A DNA stretch of 10,255 bases from Flavobacterium sp. (GTDB lineage: Bacteria > Bacteroidota > Bacteroidia > Flavobacteriales > Flavobacteriaceae): contig JAAURU010000088.1 of the NCBI GenBank assembly GCA_012032075.1, forward strand, positions 1 to 10,255. The letters run 5' to 3'. Of the stretch, positions 1 through 8,065 are shown piece by piece. Below the pieces are notes generated by a model that saw only the letters and a list, made by a program, of their open reading frames with translations, was not told where the DNA came from and ran no database searches. Both the position numbers and the translations under genes were made by a program. Each line of letters begins with the position of its first letter. The stretch's first letter is position 1.

Positions 1-569
1 AAATAAATATTGCTAAATTATTGGAAAACAGTAATTATTAGAAGTTATTTGTACCAATGGTTAAATCCGTTTGGTTTTCAGCTTGGCAAGATATTTATGA
101 CTTAGTTGAAGCACAATCTGGAAAACAAATCTTTTCAAATTCGCATGTTCTTTTAAAAGACAGGGATTTTTTGATTCTATATAAAATAGCTAATGAGATA
201 GAAGGGGACTCATTTCTTATACAAACCAATAAAGAAACTCTTAAATTTCCCTTAAATATTACCCTTTGTAAGGTAGATAACATAGTAGAATCGACTAACA
301 ATACTATCTTTGTGGACGAAGAAAAGTTACAGTTTCCTTTAGAAATCAGAAAGAAAAAAGAAGGAGACTATTTTTATCCAGCTGGAATGGATGGAAAAAA
401 GAAATTGAGTAAGTATTTTAAAGACGAAAAATATTCGCTTTTAGATAAAGAAAATCAATGGTTACTTACTTCAAACGATAAAATTGTATGGGTAATTGGA
501 AAAAGAGCAGATAAAAGTTTTTTAGCACATACAAAGACAAAAAATATTTTAAAAATAGAAATGTTATAA
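1..569 (+). CDS. tilS: tRNA(Ile)-lysidine synthase, C-terminal part (partial, frameshifted)
   Basis: This is the 3' end of TilS, which uses ATP to attach lysine to C34 of the CAU anticodon of tRNA-Ile, so that it reads AUA codons. The N-terminal ATPase domain lies outside the window. The visible part contains the segment around 'AQSGKQIFS' and the TilS C-terminal domain, with the hallmark series GDYFYPAGM, KKLSKYF, WLL and WVIGKRADKSF. The frame breaks twice near the left edge. Positions 3-38 read in one frame (ending LLENSNY), 40-75 in a second (RSYLYQWLNPFG), and from about 78 in a third (SAWQDIYDL). Removing one base near 36-40 and adding one T to the run at 75-78 restores a continuous protein. 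The ATG at 57 is therefore internal and not a real start. The stop codon TAA at 567-569 overlaps the dsbD start by one base, suggesting co-transcription. The identity is secure; the breaks look like sequence errors because this gene is normally essential. Confidence 0.93.
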
Positions 570-2653
570 TGAAGAAATTACTAATTGCTTTCGTATTGTT
601 ATTTTCCTTTGTAGGTCAATCTCAAATTATTGATGTTGTTAAATGGAAAACAAAAGTAGTTCAAAAATCAAATACCGACTTTGAATTAATTATGGATGCC
701 AAAATTGAATTTGGATGGCATTTATATTCTCAAAACACACCAGATGGAGGTTCTCAACCACTTACTTTTACGTTTAAAAATAGCGGAAAAGACTATCAAT
801 TAGTTGGAAAAACTAAAGAAGGAGCTTATAAAAAAGAATACAGTGATATTTTTGAAGTAGATGAGTATTATTTTGTTGGCTCAGCCCAATTTAAACAAAT
901 AATAAAAGTTACCAATCCTAATGTAAAAGAAATCAAAGTTTATCTTGAAGGACAAACCTGTATTGACGGAAAATGCATTCAAGAAGAAGATAATTTGACA
1001 TTTAAACTTCCTGAAATTAAAGTAGAGGAGAAGATTGAGGATAAAAAAGAGGAGATAGTTCCTGTTGTTAAGGAGGAAAAAAAAATGATGAAGGAACTAG
1101 TGAAGTAGTTGAAGAAAAATTGATAGATTCTGCGAATACAAAAAATTGAAGAAGTTGAAAATTACAAAAGAGATTGTAAAAGTTAAGGATAATGTTATTC
1201 TTGTAGATGAAAAAGAGGAAAAAAGAGTCTTTGGGGAATTTTTATTTTAGCTTTTTTAGGAGGTTTTGCAGCTTTGTTAACTCCTTGTGTGTTTCCTATG
1301 ATTCCTATGACGGTTAGCTTTTTTACAAAGCAAAGTAAAAATAGAGTGCAAGGAATAAGAAATGCTATTATATATGGAATTTCAATTATTATTATTTATG
1401 TCGGATTGGGGTTAATAATTACCGCAATTTTTGGTATAGATTCTTTAAATGCATTATCAACAAATGTTTGGTTTAACTTAGTCTTTTTTATCATTCTGAT
1501 TGTTTTGCAGCCTCTTTTCTTGGAGCATTTGAAATTTGTTTTACCCCATTCTTTGTTGAATAAAATAGATAAACAAGCAGATAGAGGAGGAGTTGTTGGA
1601 ATATTTTTTATGGCATTAGCTTTAGCAGTTGTTTCTTTTTCCTGCACAGGACCTATTGTTGGTTCATTATTAGGAGAATCTGCAAGACAAGGAGGAATTG
1701 GACCAATTATTGGAATGTTAGGTTTCTCTTCTGCAATAGCTTTACCTTTTATGTTGTTTGCCTTATTTCCAGGTTGGATGAATTCGTTACCAAAATCTGG
1801 AGGTTGGTTAAATACAGTAAAAGTCTCATTAGGATTTTTAGAATTGGCTTTTGCTTTTAAATTTTTGTCAAATGCCGATTTGGTTTTACAATTACATTTA
1901 TTAGAAAGAGAAGTATTTCTAGCAATTTGGATAGCGGTTTTTGGAGCATGGGCAATGTATTTATTTGGTAAATTATCATTACCACATGACAGCCCACAAG
2001 CACATATTTCAGTTGGAAGATTATTTATAGCTTTGTTTGTTACAACTTTTACAATTTATTTAATTCCAGGATTATGGGGTGCACCTTTAAAAATTCTTAG
2101 TGGTTATACACCACCTATGACTTACAGCGAAAGTCCAGATGGTGTAGGTTATAGAAATGAAATTGTAAATATAGATATTACAAAAGAGAAGGAAACCGAA
2201 AGCTTGCATAAAGGGCCACTTGGTTTAATGGCTTTTCATGATTATGAAGCTGGAATGGCTTATGCTAAAAAAATAAATAAACCTGTTTTATTAGATTTTA
2301 CAGGTCATGCATGTGCTAATTGTAGAAAAATGGAAGAAAATGTGTGGTCAAATCCAGAAATTTTAAAGATGTTAAAAAATGAAATTGTCTTAATTTCTTT
2401 ATATGGAGATGATCAAAGAGAACTATCTGAAGAAGATGTTTATATTTCTAAAATTTCAGGTGATGAAGTCACTACCATTGGGAAAAAATGGAGAGAATTT
2501 CAAATTGAACGTTACGATATTAATTCCCAACCTTATTATGCTATTTTAAATACAGATGGAAAGGATTTAGTAAAACCAATAGGCTACACACCAGATATCG
2601 CTGAATACAAAGCATGGTTAGAAGAAGGAATAGCTAATTTTAAAGATAGATAG
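569..2653 (+). CDS. dsbD: Thiol:disulfide interchange protein DsbD (frameshifted)
   Basis: DsbD carries electrons from cytoplasmic thioredoxin across the inner membrane to periplasmic thiol proteins. All three redox modules are visible. First comes a signal peptide (residues 1-19) and an N-terminal DsbD-alpha domain, with Cys131 and Cys136 in GQTCIDGKC. Next is a charged linker, then a multi-spanning membrane domain with the conserved cysteines in TPCVFPMIP and SCTGPIVG. Last is a C-terminal thioredoxin-like domain with the CANC active site in HACANCRKM. The linker holds three frame breaks, in A runs at 1077-1085, 1140-1145 and 1219-1224. Each needs one extra base, and the repaired protein is about 695 residues, normal for the family. 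The membrane half reads open from about 1220 (SLWGIFILAFLGGF), so the TTG at 1274 is not a real start. ATG 569 overlaps the tilS stop (TAATG), suggesting an operon. The exact linker sequence remains uncertain. Confidence 0.93.
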
Positions 2654-2705
2654 AATTATTTAGTATATAATTAATTTTGAAATTTTAAAAATTAAAAAAC
2701 TTTTC

Positions 2706-2713
2706 TATATTTG
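2706..2713 (+). promoter_or_regulatory. Bacteroidota-type -7 promoter box before comM
   Basis: TATATTTG matches the TAnnTTTG -7 element used by the Bacteroidota primary sigma factor and lies 36 bases before the comM ATG at 2750. The nearest TTTG upstream (2676-2679) is 26 bases away, longer than the usual spacing of about 20, so the -33 element is poor. It suggests comM has its own transcript rather than relying on dsbD. Confidence 0.5.
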
Positions 2714-2749
2714 TATTTATATAAGCCAAATTTTTTAAAAGTACAAGCC

Positions 2750-4282
2750 ATGTTAGTAAAAGTTTTCGGAAGTGCCGTTTTCGGTGTTGAAGCAACCACC
2801 ATTACCGTAGAAGTTAATATTGATAAAGGAATAGGCTACCACTTGGTAGGTTTACCAGATTCCGCAATTAAAGAAAGCAGTTATCGCATTGCTGCAGCGC
2901 TCAAAAACAACAATTATTCATTACCAGGAAAGAAAATTACGATAAATATGGCTCCAGCCGATTTGCGTAAGGAAGGTTCTGCTTATGATTTAACGCTTGC
3001 TATAGGAATTCTTGCGGCTTCTGCCCAAATTAAAACCGATTTTGTTAAAGAGTACATCATTATGGGTGAATTATCACTCGATGGTGGTTTGCAACCCATA
3101 AAAGGAGCTTTGTCTATTGCTATAAAAGCCAAAGAAGAAGGTTTTAAAGGCGTTATTTTGCCTATTCAAAATGTAAAAGAAGCTGCAGTTGTTGATGGAA
3201 TTGATGTGTATGGAGCTGAAAATGTACTGCAAGTCATTGATTTTTTGATGGAAAAGAAGGTTTAGAACCCACAGTAATAGATTGCCAAGAAGAATTCAAT
3301 AAAAACTTAGATTTCCCAGAATTTGATTTTTCTGATGTAAAAGGGCAAGAGAGCATTAAACGTTGTATGGAAATTGCTGCAGCTGGTGGTCATAATATCA
3401 TCTTAATTGGTCCACCAGGTTCAGGGAAAACCATGTTAGCCAAACGTTTACCAAGTATTTTGCCACCAATGACTATGCAAGAAGCATTGGAAACAACAAA
3501 ATTCATTCTGTAGCTGGAAAAGTTAAAGAGACTGGATTGTTAACACAGCGTCCTTTTAGAAGCCCACATCACTCATCTAGTTCGGTTTCTCTTGTTGGAG
3601 GTGGAAGTTACCCACAACCTGGTGAAATTTCTTTGGCTCACAATGGAGTGCTATTTTTAGATGAATTGCCCGAATTTAAAAGGGAAGTTTTAGAAGTCAT
3701 GCGTCAGCCTTTGGAAGATAGAGAAGTTACGATTGCTAGGGCAAAGTTTACCATTACTTATCCATCATCTTTTATGTTGGTTGCCAGTATGAATCCAAGT
3801 CCTGGTGGTTATTTTAATGATCCAAATGCTCCTGTATCGAGTTCGCCCATGGAAATGCAACGTTATTTAAGTAAAATTTCTGGTCCTTTATTAGATCGAA
3901 TTGATATTCATATAGAAGTAACTCCAGTTCCTTTTGAAAAACTATCTGATACCAGAAAAGCAGAAAGTAGTGCAGCAATTAGAGAACGTGTAACAAAAGC
4001 AAGAGAAATACAAACGAATCGTTTTCAAGAATCAAAAAGTATTCATTACAATGCGCAGTTGAGCAGTAAATTGATTAGAGAATATTGTGTTTTGAATGAA
4101 GAATCTTTGCAATTATTAAAAACGGCTATGGAAAGATTAAATCTATCAGCAAGAGCTTATGACAGAATTTTAAAGTAGCAAGAACAATAGCAGATTTAGA
4201 AGCATCAAACCAAATTGAATCACATCATATTGCAGAAGCTATTCAATATCGCAGTTTAGACAGAGAAGGATGGTTAGGATAA
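2750..4282 (+). CDS. comM: ComM/YifB family Mg-chelatase-like AAA+ ATPase (frameshifted)
   Basis: This belongs to the YifB/ComM family. Studied members are hexameric helicases that promote branch migration while incoming DNA is integrated during natural transformation; the function here is inferred. The domain order is typical: an N-terminal ChlI-like domain (GYHLVGLPDSAIKES, NMAPADLRKEGSAYDL), an AAA+ core with Walker A GPPGSGKT encoded at 3409-3432 and Walker B VLFLDELPEF, and a C-terminal Mg-chelatase domain ending REGWLG. Three single-base losses break it, at A runs 3252-3255, 3498-3501 and 4172-4174. Adding one A at each gives a continuous protein of about 511 residues, the usual length. 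I chose ATG 2750 (MLVKVFGSAVFGVEA) because it matches the family N-terminus and fits the promoter box; a TTG at 2711 is also open but adds a non-homologous extension. The stop lies 37 bases from the stop of a convergent small gene. Confidence 0.92.
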
Positions 4283-4308
4283 TTAGCAGTAATTTTATCC
4301 AATCTTTT
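4274..4308 (+). terminator. Possible terminator at the comM 3' end
   Basis: An imperfect hairpin spans the comM stop codon. The left arm is 4274-4285 (ttaggataatta), the loop is GCAG, and the right arm is 4290-4302 (taattttatccaa), with a two-base bulge. It is followed by TCTTTT. It sits in the 37-base convergent gap where a terminator is expected, but the stem is AT-rich and bulged, so the call is tentative. Confidence 0.4.
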
Positions 4309-4319
4309 AATAATGAATA

Positions 4320-4565
4320 TTATGCAGTTTGACGATGATGTCTTCTGTGATAAAAATCCATTACTGTAATGTTTACATCTTTCAGCTCAGGTGTTAAAAT
4401 GCTTTTAATGCCTTTATAGTTATTTGTTAACTCTAAACCGCAACAACTACATTTGTATTCTCTAATGTGTTCTGTGATGTTTTTTGTAGTTACCAATCGA
4501 TGTCCAATAAGCGAACAAAGAATTTTTTTTGGTAAAAATTTCTCTTTTAGTAGTACTATATTCAT
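4320..4565 (-). CDS. Small putative zinc-binding protein of unknown function (81 aa)
   Basis: I do not recognise a named function. The 81-residue product begins MNIVLLKEKFLPKK and contains a CSLIGH element (Cys17, His22), then C-S-C-C-G (Cys39, Cys41, Cys42), an arrangement that could bind one zinc ion. It ends in a basic, histidine-rich tail (YHRRHHRQTA). The 'CxxxGH...CxxCG' layout is reminiscent of small phage-linked DUF1660-type proteins, but that likeness is from memory and unverified. No signal peptide or membrane segment is evident, so a cytoplasmic location is likely. It is convergent with comM and stands alone: ridA lies upstream on the same strand but is separated by about 235 bases and a strong terminator, so it probably has its own promoter, although I found no clear TAnnTTTG box. 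The frame is intact, with an ATG start and TAA stop. That it is a real gene is likely; its role is unknown. Confidence 0.7.
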   Translation of the reverse strand: MNIVLLKEKFLPKKILCSLIGHRLVTTKNITEHIREYKCSCCGLELTNNYKGIKSILTPELKDVNITVMDFYHRRHHRQTA

Positions 4566-4750
4566 AATCAGCAGGTTAATTATTATGCTAAAATACTAAA
4601 AAAATCGATTAAAACAATAAAATTTCGATAAAATGTATAAAATAATTTAAAAACTAATCTTAATTAATGTAAAAAACACTTATTTTACTGATATTTATTA
4701 TCAAATTATTAAAAATATAAAGTGATAATTATTTAATAAAAAAATTAAAA
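4566..4750. other. AT-rich intergenic region with no recognisable gene
   Basis: About 185 bases of very AT-rich sequence separate the small zinc-binding gene from the ridA terminator. I see no ORF with coding character, no tRNA-like fold and no exact TAnnTTTG box on the minus strand. A short inverted repeat (TGATA/TATCA at 4689-4703) is within what chance gives in such sequence. The promoter of the small gene should lie here. Confidence 0.6.
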
Positions 4751-4779
4751 AATCTCATGTTTTCAGGTAACATGAGATT
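4751..4779 (-). terminator. Strong intrinsic terminator of the lptD-ridA transcript
   Basis: A perfect 11-base inverted repeat, AATCTCATGTT at 4751-4761 and AACATGAGATT at 4769-4779, encloses a 7-base loop. Read on the minus strand, it lies 22 bases after the ridA stop and is followed directly by a T-rich tract (the complement of 4737-4750), the standard form of a Rho-independent terminator. Confidence 0.85.
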
Positions 4780-4800
4780 AAATTTTAAAGTATTTAAAAA

Positions 4801-5181
4801 TTATTTTATAGCAATCATTGAAATTTCAACATTAACATTTTTTGGTAAACAAGCTACTTGAACAGTTTCTCTTGCTGGTGCAGTTTTCTCATCAAAATAG
4901 CTACCATAAATACTGTTTATTCTAGCAAAATCATTCATGTTACTTATAAAAATGCTAGTCTTGATAACATTTTCAAATGTCATTTCTGCTGCTTCAAGAA
5001 CTGCTTTCATGTTTTCCATCACTTGCTTAGTTTCAGTTTCAATGTCAATTAAAACTAATTCTCCATTTGAAGGATTAATGGCAATTTGTCCCGAAGTATA
5101 AAGCGTATTGCCAACTAAAACAGCTTGATTATAAGGTCCTATTGGTGCAGGAGCTTTGTCTGTAAAAATTATTTTTTTCAT
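4801..5181 (-). CDS. ridA: RidA family reactive enamine/imine deaminase
   Basis: RidA (YjgF/YER057c/UK114 family) hydrolyses reactive enamine/imine intermediates such as 2-aminoacrylate, formed by PLP-dependent dehydratases, and so protects other PLP enzymes. The 126-residue product is full length for this trimeric cytosolic family. Visible hallmarks are APAPIGPYNQAV near the N-terminus (Tyr17), YTSGQIA, and the C-terminal signature APARETVQVACLPKNVNVEI, with Arg104 (the substrate-carboxylate arginine) and Glu119. The presence of the arginine supports true deaminase activity rather than a non-RidA subgroup. The frame is intact, unlike most neighbours, and the ATG start agrees with the family N-terminus (KKIIFTDKAPAPIGPY). 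It lies 80 bases downstream of lptD on the same strand and before a strong terminator, so it is probably the last gene of an lptD-ridA transcript. No separate promoter box was found in the gap. Confidence 0.95.
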   Translation of the reverse strand: MKKIIFTDKAPAPIGPYNQAVLVGNTLYTSGQIAINPSNGELVLIDIETETKQVMENMKAVLEAAEMTFENVIKTSIFISNMNDFARINSIYGSYFDEKTAPARETVQVACLPKNVNVEISMIAIK

Positions 5182-5207
5182 GATTATTTATTTTTATATT
5201 TTTAAAA

Positions 5208-5261
5208 TCATCCAAGCACCTTGCATCCACCACCTTGCATCAAACATCAAACACCCAACAT
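5208..5261. repeat. Short degenerate direct repeats between lptD and ridA
   Basis: CACCTTGCATC occurs twice (5217-5227 and 5231-5241), followed by a related CATCAAACATCAAACACCCAACATC tract, broken here only by small variations. On the transcribed minus strand it reads as a series of GATG-starting units. It is richer in G+C than its surroundings and lies between the lptD stop and the ridA start, so it is not coding for either. I see no inverted repeat that would make it a clear RNA structure. Confidence 0.6.
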
Positions 5262-8011
5262 CTATCTAAAAATTCTATCAGGTATTTGATTTTTCTCCCA
5301 TTTGATATCACTTAATACAGAAGAACTAATTCCTATGAAAAAGCCCCAATAAGCATTTGACCCAATTGGAACCCAATTGAAACTCATTCTCCAACTTTCT
5401 AAATCTCTTTCAAATCGTAATTGTGTAAACGTTATTCCTTTTGTTTGAAATCATATCCAGAAGAAACACCAACTTTCCAGCGTGGTGCTAATTCAATATT
5501 TCCCGAAGCCATTAATGAGTTAGAACTTATTTCATTTTGTCTATTACTATTGTTATAGGTTACTGAGTAGGCTAAATTTAAATCCCAAGGTAATTTAGTA
5601 TTATACCATTCATCATCCTTTTTTTCTTTGTTCTCTTCATCTTTATTAAAAAGAGATTGTCTATTATCATTCAGTTGATTGGAAGTTCCAAATAAATCAT
5701 CTTTTCTTCCTCCATTAAGAGCATTTTGGTTAATAGAATTTTCTTTTTTATCACCATCTGCACTTGAAAATCCATAATTAATAGCCATGTTTGCACTAGT
5801 CATTCGAAATAAGCTTCCACCATTGTCAATATTAAATTTTTCAATTCTTGTTCCTGTGTTATCAATTGCATATGGATCCAATGTAATTCCAAAATTAATA
5901 TTCATTTTATCCTTAAATAATTGTGTTCCTCCACTTACTCTCATGGGTGACCAAGCCAATGAATCTGCTGCAATATTATAGCTACTGGAAAAGTTTAAAT
6001 TATTTAATAACATAACTTTTTTAGGCTCTCCTTTTGTGTTAGTATCATCTTTTACTTTTGCTTCAAATGTATTACTTAATGAAAACCCTAAATTATTTGA
6101 ATAATTTTTCCAGGTGCTCCAAAAATACCTCCTTCAAAACGAGTATATTCTTGAAAAGTATTTCCAGTCGCATCAATAGCATAGGTATCATAATACTGCT
6201 CAAAACTTGGTGTATAACCATAAGAAACGCTTGGTCTAATAACGTGACGTAAAGCTTGGATTTTTTTATCTTCACCAAACTCGAATGTACCATATATAGT
6301 AGTACCAATACTAGCATTTAGATTGTAAGTTCTAAAAGCATCAAAACCATTAATTTCATTTGTTATAACTTTATTTTCATTAGCATCAAATGATTTTTCA
6401 ATGGTATTTAGTGTCCATACTTCATTATAAGCTGCTCCAGTTGTAACACTAAAATATTTGAAAATTTTAAAATTGGTACTTAATGGAATAGAATGTTGGA
6501 ATCCAGTTTTAGCATCTCGAAACATTTGTGGTTTAAAGAAAAATTCATCACTTGTTGCAATTCTGTTTTCACCTCTTAAATTATATTGAAAATTAATGTT
6601 TTTAATAAAACCTTTTTTGGCTCCATCTGCTGGAGCAAAAGGGAAAATTCTATCAACACTCGCTTGTAATGTTGGTAAAGTCATATTAATAACATCAGTA
6701 TTAGTATTTTGATTATGCGTTGCAGATAAAGACATATTTACTTGCGGAACGGTTTGAAATGTTTTAGAATAAGAAATAGAAGAACTCAAATTATTATTTA
6801 ATCCAGCACCAACATTTGCTAAATTTACTGATTGTCTAAAATACTGACTACTACCGAGATTCACGGATGCAGAAAAACGAGAATTGGCTGCTGCTTTAGC
6901 ATCTTGATTATGTGACCACTGGATATTGTAGTTTCTAGTTTTTACATAATCGGGTAATCCTTTTTCACTTTGAATATTACTTTCTAATCTAAAATTAACA
7001 CGACCATTAAATTTATATCGTTTGGCATAACTACTTTCAAATCTCAAACCATAACTACCATTAGTGTAATAATCTCCTAAAATGGCTAAATCATAATAAT
7101 CAGATAACGCAAAGTAATACCCTCCATTTTGTAAAAAATAACCCTGTTGATTCGTTTGTCCTGGTGTGGGTATAATTAATCCAGAAGTATTTTCTTCAGA
7201 CATTGGAAAATAGGCAAAAGGCAAAAATAGAGGTGTTGGAACATCTGCAATTACAAGATTTGTTGGACCAACAACAACTTTTTTCTTAGGGACAAATTTT
7301 ACTTTGGTGACAAAAAGTAATATTCTGGATCATCAACATTTTTAGCTGTAGTAATTCTAGCACTTTTTAAGAAATAGACCGAATCGTTTTCTCTTTTTGA
7401 TATTTCGGCTTTAATATTCATTTCTCCTTGTTTAGTTCTAGAATTCCAAACAAGTGCTTTTTTAGTTTTAAAGTTAAAACGAATAGAATCAGGTTCAATT
7501 ACATTTTCACCCTGTTTAAAAACAGGATATTGAGTGTAATTTCCTAGGCTATCTTTAATTCTTCCTGCATAAACTTCGCTTTTTTCATAGTTTAATACAA
7601 TATTCCAGCTTTTAATTCAATGTCTGTATAGTATAATTCGGCTTCGTTGTATAAGGTAAGTTCTTTTGTTTTTTGATTGGCTTTTTCATAATCCTTTGCT
7701 TTTCGTTTAACAATGCCTTCTAATACTCCTTTTTTCTTTACACTATCTTTTTTAATTGTAATCTCTGTAATATCTGCGTTTTGTTTAACAGCATATTTAG
7801 AAGTATCTTTTTGTATAAGCTTGGTATCTTCTGTAATAGGTGTAACTTTTTTCTCTTTGCCAAAATCTTTTTTTGGTTTTATTTCTTGAGAATAAATAGC
7901 GTTATTTCCAATTGTTAGAAAAATTGCTAAAAAAACGATATGAAATAACTTTGTATGCAACGCTAATAATAGTATTTTTGTAAAAATTTGGCTCACTTTT
8001 TGAAGCGTCAA
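5262..8011 (-). CDS. lptD: LPS-assembly outer membrane protein LptD (frameshifted)
   Basis: LptD forms the outer-membrane beta-barrel that, with LptE, inserts lipopolysaccharide into the outer leaflet. The order is a hydrophobic export signal (LFHIVFLAIFLTIGNNAIYSQ), a lysine-rich low-complexity stretch, an OstA/LptA-like domain (ELYYTDIELKAGNIVLNYEKSEVYAG after repair, through VADVP-like IADVPTPLFLPFAYFP) and a long barrel domain rich in alternating aromatic strands, ending DRIFR. Four single-base losses break it, at 7603-7604, 7303-7305, 6105-6109 and 5439-5442; one extra T (plus strand) at each restores about 917 residues, normal for the flavobacterial form. The start is unclear: no in-frame ATG precedes the signal. 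TTG at 8009-8011 and GTG at 7994-7996 are the candidates, and the only nearby ATG (8017-8019) is followed at once by TAA. It is divergent from the amidase gene and upstream of ridA. Confidence 0.9.
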
Positions 8012-8030
8012 ACTTACATAATATTTTTTG
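7999..8030 (+). promoter_or_regulatory. Candidate promoter of the amidase gene
   Basis: TTTG at 7999-8002 is followed after 19 bases by TATTTTTTG at 8022-8030. This fits the Bacteroidota -33/-7 layout, except that the -7 box has three rather than two bases between TA and TTTG; the T run there may be miscounted, as elsewhere in the window. It lies 35 bases before the amidase ATG and overlaps the lptD promoter and start region, so the two divergent genes may share control. Confidence 0.45.
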
Positions 8031-8038
8031 CAAAAATA
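8031..8038 (-). promoter_or_regulatory. Candidate -7 box for lptD-ridA
   Basis: On the minus strand this reads TATTTTTG, an exact TAnnTTTG match, 19 bases before the TTG start candidate of lptD. No TTG/TTTG is found at the expected upstream distance, so support comes only from the -7 box and its place in the divergent lptD/amidase gap. Initiation a few bases downstream would leave a short leader for TTG 8011, or about 28 bases for GTG 7996. Confidence 0.45.
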
Positions 8039-8065
8039 AGCTTTTAATAAAATTATAACTATAAT

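Noticed and set aside
1077..1085. A nine-A run that could act as a programmed ribosomal frameshift or transcriptional slippage site in dsbD.
   Set aside because: The same single-base loss occurs at short runs (two to five bases) in four other genes where slippage is not expected, and two more breaks follow within 150 bases. Sequence error explains all of them.
2671..2695. AT-only inverted repeat (TTAATTTT/AAAATTAA) after dsbD as a terminator.
   Set aside because: The stem has no G-C pairs, the loop is long, and no T tract follows on the plus strand.
3265..4178. comM as a true pseudogene in three pieces.
   Set aside because: All motifs (Walker A, Walker B, C-terminal domain) are preserved, there are no substitution-type stops, and every break is a one-base loss in an A run, matching the error pattern of the essential genes nearby.
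4858..5052. Plus-strand open frame of 64 codons inside ridA.
   Set aside because: It lies wholly antisense to a well-supported RidA gene and has no family-like features.
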